Source: Halalkalibacter akibai JCM 9157 (lineage in GTDB: Bacteria > Bacillota > Bacilli > Bacillales > Bacillaceae_D). Taken from it: a DNA stretch of 64,000 nt. Position numbers and translations under genes: made by a program. The stretch covers positions 186,001-250,000 of the forward strand of contig NZ_BAUV01000001.1 of NCBI RefSeq assembly GCF_000513135.1. Direction: 5' to 3'. The notes under the pieces are model-generated. The model made no database searches. It saw only the letters and a list, made by a program, of their open reading frames with translations, and had not been told where the DNA came from. This document shows, in pieces, positions 56,400-64,000 of the stretch; the first letter of the stretch is position 1, and each line of letters starts with the position of its first letter.

Positions 56400-56714
56400 T
56401 TATGTTAAATCATTTGTCGTATAAGGTGGTTCTTCATTTTTATTTGGATCATCATGTGTAGGATGAGCCCCAGGGAACTGTCTTGGTAAATTTTGATGTA
56501 AGGATTTAAACTCATAGTTAAAGGCACTATAAGTGCGTTGTCCTTCTTCCCAAGGTGTGCTTTTCCCTTGAACAGGTGTGTCTTTATTAAATGGAGAACC
56601 ATAAGGTCCTTCTGGTGTTTGCTCGGGGATAATGAAATTCCTCATTGTTTCCACATTAGAAAAGTCAGTGTACTCTTGACCTTCTTTATCCTTAGAACCT
56701 GATTTTCTCACCAT
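56400..56714 (-). CDS. Hydrophilic hypothetical protein (104 aa)
   Basis: A 104-residue polar, Pro/Gly/Asn-rich protein, probably little structured: FIIPEQTPEGPYGSPFNKDT, then HPTHDDPNKNEEPPYTTNDL. There is no signal or membrane segment. GGAGGTG lies before ATG 56714. Such proteins are common in Bacillus spores, but that is a guess. Convergent with yutD. Confidence 0.65.
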   Translation of the reverse strand: MVRKSGSKDKEGQEYTDFSNVETMRNFIIPEQTPEGPYGSPFNKDTPVQGKSTPWEEGQRTYSAFNYEFKSLHQNLPRQFPGAHPTHDDPNKNEEPPYTTNDLT

Positions 56715-56761
56715 GAAAAACACCTCCTACCGGGTAGTATAACCAGATAAGGGGAGATTAC

Positions 56762-57028
56762 TTAAACAATCTCATGTAAGAATGATCGCAATTCCTCGGC
56801 TTCTTCGGCTTCTAATTGATAAGCATGTTCGATATAACCAGGTTCTTCTAAGTCATCTGAACCGATAATGGCAAAGCGACTTGATTGAACATCAAGAACT
56901 AATAACTTCCCATAATATCTAGAAGAGTTTACAATGGCTAAGTCAAAGCGTTGGTTTTCTCCCATAAAACTAACAAAGCGTGTTCGTGTTTCCTCGATAT
57001 CATCGTATAAAAAAAATCTTTCTGACAT
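56762..57028 (-). CDS. DUF3055 family protein
   Basis: An 88-residue protein typical of the DUF3055 family of Firmicutes: MSERFFLYDDIEETRTRFVS, FMGENQRFDLAIVNSSRYYG, then DLEEPGYIEHAY and EEAEELRSFL. Small, soluble, acidic; function unknown. AGAAGG precedes the ATG. Forms a minus-strand pair with the 104-residue gene. Confidence 0.82.
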   Translation of the reverse strand: MSERFFLYDDIEETRTRFVSFMGENQRFDLAIVNSSRYYGKLLVLDVQSSRFAIIGSDDLEEPGYIEHAYQLEAEEAEELRSFLHEIV

Positions 57029-57154
57029 GATTTAACCTTCTTTCATTTAATTCTCCATTAATCATACCATTTAGAAAGCAATGTTGAAACGAACGGCTTA
57101 TCGAGCAAGAATGTTGTATACTAAACGTAAAACGCAAAAAGTGAGGAGAACGTT

Positions 57155-57601
57155 ATGTATTTTGTTGACCGAGAAAAAATTGAACAAACGCTTGTTTATA
57201 TGGAAACACTTCAAGAGCTTTTACCAACTATCACTGATGTAAGTGATTTAAAAAGTAAGTTAACATTGGAACGCGTTGCATACGTTTTAATTGAATCAAT
57301 TATTGATGTTGGAAACAGCATGATTGACGGCTTTATCATGAGAGATCCTGGTGGGTACGAAGATATTATTGATATTTTAGAGGATGAAAAAGTCGTAAAA
57401 GAGCAAGATGCTTCGGCATTAAAGGAAGTTATTGGTTTAAGGAAGCAATTAATTCAAAACTACTCTGAAGTGGGTCATAAAGAGATTCAACAAACTCTTA
57501 GCCGGAACGTGGAAACACTCAAGCAATTTCCACTTGATATTAGAAGATATTTGGTTGAAGAGTTAGGTCCTGTTAGTGCGTTCTTACCAAATCAATCGTG
57601 A
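57155..57601 (+). CDS. yutE: DUF86 / HepT-like protein YutE
   Basis: A 148-residue helical protein of the HepT-like (DUF86) family: YVLIESIIDVGNSMIDGFIM and DASALKEVIGLRKQLIQNYS. In HepT toxins the catalytic motif is RX4-6HXY; here the matching stretch is RKQLIQNYS, without the His, so toxin activity is unlikely. No MNT-type antitoxin gene is adjacent. This is the YutE member that stands alone in Bacillus. GTGAGGAG precedes the ATG. Confidence 0.83.
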   Translation: MYFVDREKIEQTLVYMETLQELLPTITDVSDLKSKLTLERVAYVLIESIIDVGNSMIDGFIMRDPGGYEDIIDILEDEKVVKEQDASALKEVIGLRKQLIQNYSEVGHKEIQQTLSRNVETLKQFPLDIRRYLVEELGPVSAFLPNQS

Positions 57602-57680
57602 AAAAAGTCCTGTTTCGAGTGACATTATTTTGAAATTGAACCATCATCGCATACAATGAATTGTAAGGGTGGTGATCGTT

Positions 57681-58307
57681 GTGAAAAAGGAGACGAACTC
57701 TACACGTCAAGTTATCTTAACTTTGTTAAAGCGGCAGAAGGAGTTAACCGTTTCGGCTTTAGCAACGGAACTTGAACTGACGGAGATGGCAGTTCGAAGA
57801 CATTTACGTGAGCTAGAAAAAGATCAGCTCATAAGCTCGAGAGTTGAAAAACAAGCAATGGGGCGACCTATCCATAGATATTTTTTAACCGAAAAAGGAA
57901 ACGAATCATTCCCACGAAATTATAATGAGCTATCATTAGGGATCTTGCAGGATTTGGAACAACTAAGTGGCAGCGAGATCGTTGATCAATTATTCGAACA
58001 ACGAAAAGAACGTCTCTATAAAAAATATGAAGTCGACATTACAGGATCATTCGAAGAACGAATTGAGGCATTAGCGAAAATTCAAAGCGAAGGTGGCTAC
58101 ATGGTCGAATATAAAAAGACAGAAGACGGATCCTTTGAATTCGTTGAATACAACTGTCCAATCGCACAAGTAGCAAAAGAATATCCAATTGCTTGTTCAT
58201 GCGAACAAGAATTATTCAAAAAACTACTAAAAACCAACTCAGTCGAACGAACATCCTGCATCGCAAAAGAAAACTCAACATGCTGTGTCTATAAGCTGAA
58301 AGAGTAA
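57681..58307 (+). CDS. HTH transcriptional regulator with Cys cluster, SufR/DeoR-like
   Basis: About 208 residues. A winged helix-turn-helix lies at about 5-70 (LTVSALATELELTEMAVRRH then LRELEKDQLI). A C-terminal domain holds C in EYNCPIAQVA, CSC twelve residues later and CIAKENSTCC near the end. This spacing resembles SufR-type repressors that sense Fe-S clusters through three or four Cys. The suf operon here is 43 kb away, so the target is open. GTG 57681 follows AGGGTGGTGAT. Alternatives are other ArsR/DeoR metal or redox sensors. Confidence 0.78.
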   Translation: MKKETNSTRQVILTLLKRQKELTVSALATELELTEMAVRRHLRELEKDQLISSRVEKQAMGRPIHRYFLTEKGNESFPRNYNELSLGILQDLEQLSGSEIVDQLFEQRKERLYKKYEVDITGSFEERIEALAKIQSEGGYMVEYKKTEDGSFEFVEYNCPIAQVAKEYPIACSCEQELFKKLLKTNSVERTSCIAKENSTCCVYKLKE

Positions 58308-58376
58308 ACTGATGGTGTGAATTCGCACTGTTGCAGTTTTTCGTAAGACTTTTTTTTCTAATTTTCAATATAACCA

Positions 58377-58490
58377 AAGTGGAATGAAGCGGAAGGCACT
58401 CGACTCCTGCAGGAAAAGAGGAAAGGCCAAGACCACACAGACTTGGCATCCTCCCCGCGGAAAGCGAGTGCCTGAAGCGCAATGCAACGG
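58377..58490. repeat. Palindromic interspersed repeat, copy 4 (114 bp)
   Basis: AAGTGGAATGAAGCGGAAG ... GAAGCGCAATGCAACGG. Outer stem GGCACTCG / CGAGTGCC and inner stem GCCAAG / CTTGGC, both with paired changes relative to copy 1. Confidence 0.9.
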
Positions 58491-58557
58491 AGCCAGAAGC
58501 AGAAATCAATTACATAAGCAAAGAATAACTAAGCTTTGAAACAGAAAGAGGGAAGCT

Positions 58558-59325
58558 ATGAAGGCCTACAAAGGATTTTTAATCGATCTAGACGGTACCG
58601 TTTATCGCGGAAGTGAAAAAATAGACGAAGCTGTCGAGTTTGTCAAAGAATTAGAAAGAAGAAATCTCCCTTATTTATTTGTAACGAACAATTCAACCAA
58701 AACACCAGAAGACGTAGCAGCACACTTAAGAGAAATGGACGTTCCAGCAACGACTGAGCATGTTTTCACCACAAGCATGGCAACGGCTACATACATCTCA
58801 GAACTCAAGAAAAAGGCAAAAGTTTGTATGGTTGGTGAAGCTGGGTTAAAGTTCGCTCTTGAAGCAGAAGGACATCAAATTGTAGAGGAAGAAGCCGATT
58901 TTGTTGTAATGGGATTAGACCGAACGATTAATTACGAAAAACTTGCCAAAGCCGCTTTAAATGTCAGAGCTGGCGCAACTTTTATTGCGACTAACGGCGA
59001 TGTTGCTCTTCCTACTGAACGTGGACTTTTACCTGGAGCGGGGTCGATTGTCTCCGTTGTCTCTGTTTCAACAGGCGTTACACCGAAGTTCATTGGGAAA
59101 CCGGAATCAATCATTGTTGAACAAGCTTTAGAAGTGATTGGACTATCTAAGGAAGAAACACTGATGATTGGTGATAATTATCATACAGACATTTTAGCAG
59201 GTATTCGAGCTGGTATGGATACATTGATGGTTTACACAGGTGTATCAACAAAAGAACATATTGATTCCTACACAGACAAACCAACTCATGCGATTGACTC
59301 ATTGGCAGAGTGGACGTTCGAGTAA
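58558..59325 (+). CDS. yutF: HAD-family phosphatase YutF (NagD-like)
   Basis: A 255-residue HAD hydrolase with motif I DLDGTVYRG (Asp nucleophile), motif II VTNNSTKTP, motif III K in IGKPESII and motif IV IGDNYHTDI. The cap domain is of the NagD/p-nitrophenyl phosphatase type. Substrates are probably sugar phosphates or nucleotides, not determined. The ATG follows AAAGAGGGAAG. Member of the yut block in the B. subtilis order. Confidence 0.9.
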   Translation: MKAYKGFLIDLDGTVYRGSEKIDEAVEFVKELERRNLPYLFVTNNSTKTPEDVAAHLREMDVPATTEHVFTTSMATATYISELKKKAKVCMVGEAGLKFALEAEGHQIVEEEADFVVMGLDRTINYEKLAKAALNVRAGATFIATNGDVALPTERGLLPGAGSIVSVVSVSTGVTPKFIGKPESIIVEQALEVIGLSKEETLMIGDNYHTDILAGIRAGMDTLMVYTGVSTKEHIDSYTDKPTHAIDSLAEWTFE

Positions 59326-59359
59326 ATCAAACAGAAAAGTCAGTTCGTCTACTACTAAT

Positions 59360-59397
59360 AAAAGCGCATGGAATTTAGAACATTCCACGCGCTTTTA
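59360..59397. terminator. Bidirectional terminator between yutF and the kinase gene
   Basis: AAAAGCGCATGGAAT / ATTCCACGCGCTTTT, loop TTAGAAC, T-rich after. Confidence 0.87.
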
Positions 59398-59398
59398 T

Positions 59399-61024
59399 TT
59401 ATTTTTTGATTGGGAAAAGCAAAGTTACTGTAGTTCCTTGATTGACGACACTATCAAAGTAAATTTGACCATTGTGAGATTGAACAATCTTAAAACTAAC
59501 GGTTAAACCGAGGCCTGTTCCTTTCTCTTTAGAAGAGTAGAACGGTTCCCCTAATCTTTCAAGTCTTTCTTTGTCAATGCCATTCCCATTGTCTTGAATC
59601 GTGACCTTTAGAAAATCGTTTTCTTGATCTATCTTAATGCTTATCTTCTTGGCATCAGCTTCAACCGAATTTTTAATAATATTAATAAATAATTGTTTCA
59701 ACTGATTCGGTTCGCAGTCAATAAGAGGATGCAATTCAATCTTTTGATAGTCAATTTCTACACTATAGAGGTTGGCTTGCGATTCAAGTAACCACATAAC
59801 GCTTGTTATAATATCGTTCATATTTGCTTCTTCAAAATGAACTTCTCGGGGCTTTCCGATCGCAAGCAACTCACTTGAAATTTGATTAATACGTTCTAAC
59901 TCATCTAACATAATTTGATAATAAGAATCATGCTTGGAATCATTTGAGTGCATAAATTGAATAAATCCTTTTATAGAAGTTAATGGATTTCTAATTTCAT
60001 GAGCGACACTGGCAGCTAGTTCGCCAATCACGGAGAGTTTCTCCGTCTTTCTCAGATGTTCTTCTGTTTCTTTTTCTTTCGTTATATCTAGTGCATAGCC
60101 AATTGCGCCCTCTACTTGATCATCGACAACTGTAGGGACAGCGGTAATTCTAAGTGTTCGTTTTGAGCCATCATTTCTAATGATCTTTAATTCTTTGTTG
60201 ATTAATGATTTCTTGTTTGTCATGATCTCAGAGAAAGCTCTTTTAAATTCTTCTTGATACTCTTCTGAGATAATAGAAACAATTGATTGACCTATAAATT
60301 CATTGCTATCATATCCAGTCAAAGCTTTGAACATAGGATTGGTCTCAATGACTTCTCCTTTTGCATTCAGGATATAAACGAGCTCAGGGTTGTATTCAAT
60401 TAATGATTTATATTTCTGTTTGCTTTGTTCAAGTTTTTTCTCAGCCTTGACTTGGTCAGTAATATCTCGTCCTACAATAACCAACTCTTTCCGACTTCCA
60501 TCCGCGTTAAAATGAGGTATCTTTAATGTATCAAATGTTTTGCTTGTTCCATCAGGCATAGGGATCACTTCCTGCCATCTCGACATCTTCCCTATTTTCC
60601 AAGCTTCTTTGTCAGACGTTTCACAATAATCAAGAGCTTCTTTGTAAAATGGACTATAAGCTCCGAGTTCCGAATCTTTCTTACCTTTATAATCAACATG
60701 GTCTATTTGAAATAATTTTAAGGCAAAATCATTCGCTTGTGTCCAGCGACCGTTTGCATCTTTGAAATTAACAAAATCAACCATCGAATTAATTAATGAT
60801 TCTAATTTTTCTTTTTCAGCTGTCATCGCTGCATTTTCCTTTTGTTTGATAAAGCTATAATAGATAAAGAAGCTTGTTAACAAAACAAAAAACATCGCTT
60901 TTATTTTCTGAACGACTACGTAAAGATCGGTATCTAGAAAAAAATGATCAAGCATATGGTCTGTGCCGAAAACCCAAATGAGGGCTAAAAGAATATAAAT
61001 GAACATTTTCTTTTTATGATTCAT
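59399..61024 (-). CDS. Membrane PAS-domain sensor histidine kinase
   Basis: A 541-residue kinase. Two membrane helices near the N-terminus (about 6-22 and 38-56) are followed by PAS domains (LESLINSMVDFVNFKDANGR, then YKSLIEYNPELVYILNAKGE) and the HisKA domain with His in SVAHEIRNPLTSIKGFIQF, then HATPase (N box NIIKNSVEAD, DNGNGID, GTGLGLTVS). The phosphotransfer region resembles the sporulation kinases that feed Spo0F, and no response regulator gene is adjacent, which fits (inference). GGGGGTACTGT precedes ATG 61024; the longer frame to 61135 lacks a ribosome site. Confidence 0.87.
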   Translation of the reverse strand: MNHKKKMFIYILLALIWVFGTDHMLDHFFLDTDLYVVVQKIKAMFFVLLTSFFIYYSFIKQKENAAMTAEKEKLESLINSMVDFVNFKDANGRWTQANDFALKLFQIDHVDYKGKKDSELGAYSPFYKEALDYCETSDKEAWKIGKMSRWQEVIPMPDGTSKTFDTLKIPHFNADGSRKELVIVGRDITDQVKAEKKLEQSKQKYKSLIEYNPELVYILNAKGEVIETNPMFKALTGYDSNEFIGQSIVSIISEEYQEEFKRAFSEIMTNKKSLINKELKIIRNDGSKRTLRITAVPTVVDDQVEGAIGYALDITKEKETEEHLRKTEKLSVIGELAASVAHEIRNPLTSIKGFIQFMHSNDSKHDSYYQIMLDELERINQISSELLAIGKPREVHFEEANMNDIITSVMWLLESQANLYSVEIDYQKIELHPLIDCEPNQLKQLFINIIKNSVEADAKKISIKIDQENDFLKVTIQDNGNGIDKERLERLGEPFYSSKEKGTGLGLTVSFKIVQSHNGQIYFDSVVNQGTTVTLLFPIKK

Positions 61025-61131
61025 ACAGTACCCCCAAAAGTAAATTCCTACCTTATATCTTAACATTAAATGATACCTTTGAGGTTTAGTAAAAATTGCC
61101 GTACAAGAAAAAAATGTTGAAGTCGAATACA

Positions 61132-61157
61132 ACAAAAAAAGACCCTATAAGGTCTTC
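61132..61157 (-). terminator. Terminator of yutG
   Basis: AAGACC / GGTCTT, loop CTATA, followed on the minus strand by T7. Confidence 0.75.
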
Positions 61158-61172
61158 TCTTGTTATTTCAGT

Positions 61173-61669
61173 TTATTCTGTATTTGCTGCACTATGAGCC
61201 AAGCGACTAGAAGCTGCAGCAGCAATGGCTCCGACAATGTCATCTAGAAAGGTATGACATTCACCGGAATCTTTATCATTTAACTTTTCTAATATTCCAG
61301 GTTTCTGTTTGTCAATATAGCCATAATTAGTAAATCCAATCGATCCATAAACATTTACAATAGAAAGAGCAATAATCTCATCTACCCGTACAAACCTTCG
61401 TCTCGATCAATGATTCCTTGAAGCGGATCTTCTAAAAGTTTTTTCTCGGCCAAAACGTCTAGTTGAATACCAGTGATGATCGCGTTTTGAACTTCTCTTT
61501 TACGAAGAACTTTATCTACATTGTCTTTACAAACTTCAAGCTGAAGATCCGGATGGTATTTCACTTGTAAAAAATAAACCAGTTCTGCGATATCGTCAAT
61601 CGTTACTCCACGTTCGACTAGCCAATCCCTTGCTTTCTTTTCTACTTCGTTCATCTGTCTCTCTGTCAT
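61173..61669 (-). CDS. yutG: PgpA-like protein YutG, frameshifted near 61391
   Basis: About 165 residues after correction. The N-terminal part (MTERQMNEVEKKARDWLVER then GVTIDDIAELVYFLQ) joins the C-terminal part (VDEIIALSIVNVYGSIGFTN, LNDKDSGECHTFLDDIVGAI) if one G is added in TACGGGTAGATG. This is the phosphatidylglycerophosphatase A-like fold; the D-x-G-E and H-x-F-L-D-D motifs are its conserved acidic residues. Exact substrate unproven for YutG. GGAGGT precedes ATG 61669. B. subtilis has yutF, yutG and yutH as neighbours. Confidence 0.85.
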
Positions 61670-61851
61670 ACGTAGCACCTCCGACGACTATTACTTACAC
61701 TTTAACTATAAACAGGTTAAGCGAAAGACTTCAAATAAGTTGCCTATGTGTGAAATCTTATCATTGCTACTACTAGTCTACTATGTACAGACACATTTTA
61801 TTCATTTGGGTCATAGACTAGGAAAAGGACTGCATGTAAGGGGGGAAGGAA

Positions 61852-62895
61852 ATGTTTGAACGAAATTTATATGATGTGTACGGAATCTACTGTGAATCCA
61901 GATTTTCAATCGGTGAATATGAGGGTTTTGCAGCAGAAGGGACCTCTTATATTTTATTACCGAAAGAGGAGTGCATGCTTTCAGAAGAGGAAATGCTGAC
62001 TTACACCGAATATATGAGACAAATAGGTGATACATCTATTCTGCAGCCGATTGACACTTTATATAAGAGGAAGTCGGGACTTATAGATGGGCAAGAAGTT
62101 TACGTTTGTCCACTACCTAATGATGAGAAGCGCGATCAACATGCTGTTTTTCGATTTCAGTCAGCAGCTGAAAAAGGAGCTCATTTAGCAGCCGTTCATC
62201 ATTACGGCAAACAGCTTTCTTACACAAGAAAGGGATATGACTTTTTTGGGCAGTGGCCAAAACTTTGGGAAACGAGGTTAGAACAATTAGAAGGATGGTA
62301 TCAGCAAGTGGCTTATCAAAAACCTCAATCATATGTTGATGAAGCATTTTTGTTTTCTTATCCATATTATATGGGGCTAACTGAAAATGCGATTCAATAT
62401 GTTGTGGATGCTACTTTAGATGATCGCAGTCTCGAACAGGAAAAGCCCACGATCTGTCACAGACGGTTTAACGACCGAACATGGATTGTATTGTCAGAGG
62501 CTGGGGATATTGTAAAGAAACCGACTGCGTTCGTATACGATCATCCATGTCGTGATTTAGCTGAGTGGGTTCGAGATCAGCATTGGACAGAAACACCTTT
62601 TTCATGGGAAAAGATTGAGTCCTTTATAAGGGGTTATGAGCAATACGAAACGCTAACAACGTATTCTTGGAAGTTGCTTTATGCGCGTTTACTATTTCCA
62701 CTGCATTATTTTGAAACCATTGAAGACTATTACCGAAGTCAATTAAGAGAAGAAAAGATCAAATACGGTCAATCATTCATGAATTTACTAGAGCATGAAC
62801 ATAAAAATGAACATTTTCTAAAAGAGTTTGCCCGGAGAATCCTTCTCAGCCGAGGAGTAGGATCAGGGCAAGTACCTCCAATTGACTGGTTATAA
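61852..62895 (+). CDS. yutH: Spore coat-associated protein YutH
   Basis: A 347-residue protein of the CotS/YutH family, related to aminoglycoside phosphotransferase-like kinases but lacking obvious catalytic Asp motifs. Family-like stretches are GFDFFGQWPKLWETRLEQLE-type (YDFFGQWPKLWETRLEQLEG), ICHRRFNDRTWI, DHPCRDLAEWVRD and LLYARLLFPLHYFE. It is a spore coat protein in B. subtilis. The ATG follows GGGGGGAAGG. Conserved neighbour of hom. Confidence 0.85.
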   Translation: MFERNLYDVYGIYCESRFSIGEYEGFAAEGTSYILLPKEECMLSEEEMLTYTEYMRQIGDTSILQPIDTLYKRKSGLIDGQEVYVCPLPNDEKRDQHAVFRFQSAAEKGAHLAAVHHYGKQLSYTRKGYDFFGQWPKLWETRLEQLEGWYQQVAYQKPQSYVDEAFLFSYPYYMGLTENAIQYVVDATLDDRSLEQEKPTICHRRFNDRTWIVLSEAGDIVKKPTAFVYDHPCRDLAEWVRDQHWTETPFSWEKIESFIRGYEQYETLTTYSWKLLYARLLFPLHYFETIEDYYRSQLREEKIKYGQSFMNLLEHEHKNEHFLKEFARRILLSRGVGSGQVPPIDWL

Positions 62896-62903
62896 AAAAA
62901 ATG

Positions 62904-62938
62904 GACCTGTAGTGTTTCTAGTCTCTACAGGTCTACAC
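62904..62938 (+). terminator. Hairpin after yutH
   Basis: GACCTGTAG / CTACAGGTC with a 12-base loop; no strong T-run. Confidence 0.55.
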
Positions 62939-63026
62939 TTTCTCAATTCGGACAAGCTTTAAAACGAGGAAAATAATAAGAGTAAAGCGCTTTGTTTATT
63001 TTTTCTGAATTTTTACGAAAAACCTA

Positions 63027-63055
63027 TTGTACTTCAAGAAAAGAAGGTCTATAAT
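63027..63055 (+). promoter_or_regulatory. Sigma-A promoter of hom
   Basis: TTGTAC (63027-63032), 17-base spacer, consensus TATAAT (63050-63055). A palindrome AAAGCGCTTT at 62985-62994 lies upstream. Confidence 0.75.
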
Positions 63056-63125
63056 GTCCTTTATAGATAAACAAATGTATTTTTTAGAGAAACAAGAAAC
63101 ATGGTAGATAGAAGGAGTGGAGAGC

Positions 63126-64000
63126 ATGTCAGCAGCGGAAGTTCGGATCGGTTTACTTGGCCTAGGTACAGTAGGAACAGGAGTCGTGTCCATTATTAGC
63201 CGACATCAAGAAGAATTACGCCATCAAGTTGGCTGCCCTGTAACGATAAAAAAAGTACTCGTACGCGATATGAAAAAAAATAGACCAGTGGATCTAGATG
63301 ATTCACTGATTACAGATCAAATTGAAGATGTTCTCTTTGATCAGGATATAGATGTAGTAATCGAAGTGATGGGTGGAGTAGAGTCAACGAAAGAACATCT
63401 TTTAACGGCTCTAAGAAACGGAAAGCATGTTGTTACTGCGAACAAAGACTTAATGGCTATTTACGGAGCAGAGATTCTACAAGTAGCAGCTGAAAACAAC
63501 TGTGATGTCTATTATGAAGCAAGTGTAGCTGGTGGTATTCCAATTTTAAGAAGTTTAACGGAAGGCTTAGCAGCAGATCGAATTACAAAGATGATGGGGA
63601 TTGTGAACGGAACAACAAACTATATCCTCACAAAAATGACCCAAAACGGCAGTTCATATGAAGAAGTCTTAAAGAAAGCACAAGAACTCGGATTTGCAGA
63701 AAGTGATCCAACTGCAGATGTTGAAGCTTAGATGCCGCTAGAAAAATGGCTATCTTAGCTACACTTGGTTTCTCGATGAATGTTAGCCTTGATGACGTAA
63801 CGGTTAAAGGAATCTCTTCTGTCTCAAAAACAGACTTAGATTACTGCGATCAACTTGGATACACGATGAAATTAATTGGTCTTGCTAAGCGTGATGAAGG
63901 CCGTGTAGAAGTAAGTGTAGAACCGACACTTCTTCCGAAAGAACACCCGCTCTCATCTGTTCATAACGAATATAATGCGGTGTATGTTTACGGAGAAGCT
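63126..64000 (+). CDS. hom: Homoserine dehydrogenase, frameshifted at 63726, 3' end outside window
   Basis: NAD(P)-dependent reduction of aspartate semialdehyde to homoserine, for threonine and methionine. The NAD motif is GLLGLGTVGTG near residue 12. Others are EVMGGVESTKEHLLTAL, VTANKDLMA, YEASVAGGIPI and IVNGTTNYILTKM. The frame breaks in DPTADVE; one added G (GAAGCTTAG to GAAGGCTTAG) gives GLDAARKMAILATLGF, and the frame then stays open to the window edge. An essential biosynthetic gene, so a sequencing deletion is probable. ATG 63126 follows AAGGAGTGG. Confidence 0.93.

Noticed and set aside
57155-57601. HepT-type toxin
   Set aside because: The catalytic His is absent from the expected motif and there is no partner antitoxin gene; it fits the solitary YutE.
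61852-62895. Aminoglycoside or choline kinase
   Set aside because: Kinase catalytic motifs are not evident; length, sequence blocks and position before hom match YutH.
62985-62994. cre site controlling hom
   Set aside because: AAAGCGCTTT is a palindrome like the cre core but flanking bases are poor, and carbon control of hom is not expected. Kept only as a note on the promoter.
23890-63730. Programmed ribosomal frameshifting in the eight broken genes
   Set aside because: No common slippery heptamer or downstream structure is seen at the break sites, and the genes are not known for frameshifting. Missing bases in the sequence fit better.

Overview
The window reads as chromosome of a low-GC, endospore-forming Bacillaceae, most likely an alkaliphile (inference). 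Gene order matches Bacillus subtilis over long stretches: fadE-yusI-gcvH-yusG, metNPQ-yurZ-sufCDSUB, yunF-yunE-yunD-yunC, and lytH/lipA-yutC-yutD-yutE-yutF-yutG-yutH-hom. Sporulation genes (yunB, lytH, yutH) support a spore former. A subtilisin resembling the high-alkaline proteases, an NhaC-family carrier and an NSS symporter fit a sodium-using alkaliphile. No rRNA, tRNA, CRISPR array, phage or insertion sequence was seen.

Layout. 1-3.2 kb: end of the fatty-acid oxidation operon, an ArsC-like protein, GcvH, YusG. 3.3-7.6 kb: an MFS carrier, then a SAM riboswitch and the methionine ABC importer. 7.7-8.1 kb: two 193-bp direct repeats. 8.2-14.5 kb: YurZ and the complete SufCDSUB iron-sulfur operon. 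14.8-19.4 kb: a DUF3231 protein, a three-LysM secreted protein, and a membrane-anchored GH13 amylase with cre-like sites. 19.7-24.7 kb: yunFEDC and a broken HD-GYP gene. 25-28.8 kb: a TAXI-TRAP transporter with DUF1850 protein. 29.3-38.8 kb: thyA, two pairs of paralogous small proteins, a GAF histidine kinase with an in-frame stop, chrA, a 52-bp tandem hairpin array, an M20 peptidase and galE. 38.8-45 kb: an FbpA-like protein, a nuclease-like protein, a subtilisin facing an RRNPP-type regulator with a candidate signalling-peptide gene, and two DUF2382 proteins. 45-52.2 kb: dfrA, yunB, a lysine riboswitch with an NhaC-family carrier, a second repeat cluster, and an NSS transporter with its MetS-like small subunit. 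52.3-64 kb: CBO0543 protein, lytH, lipA, yutC-yutH, a sensor kinase and the start of hom.

The most interesting candidate is at 40.8-43.6 kb: a helix-turn-helix/TPR regulator whose last codons hold the ribosome site of a 45-residue exported pro-peptide gene, convergent with a subtilisin gene that has a 14-bp palindrome in its promoter region. This is the architecture of NprR-NprX type quorum sensing with a new peptide. Also notable are four scattered copies of a palindromic repeat with compensatory stem changes, a second repeat family built from an 18-bp box in both orientations, tandem hairpin arrays with exact 52-bp and 31-bp periods, and two paralogous microprotein families.

Caution: eight conserved genes (HD-GYP, TRAP permease, NSS transporter, lytH, lipA, yutC, yutG, hom) are each broken by what looks like one missing base, and one kinase has an in-frame TGA. 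Because lipA and hom are included, sequencing or assembly error is the simplest explanation for the indels.
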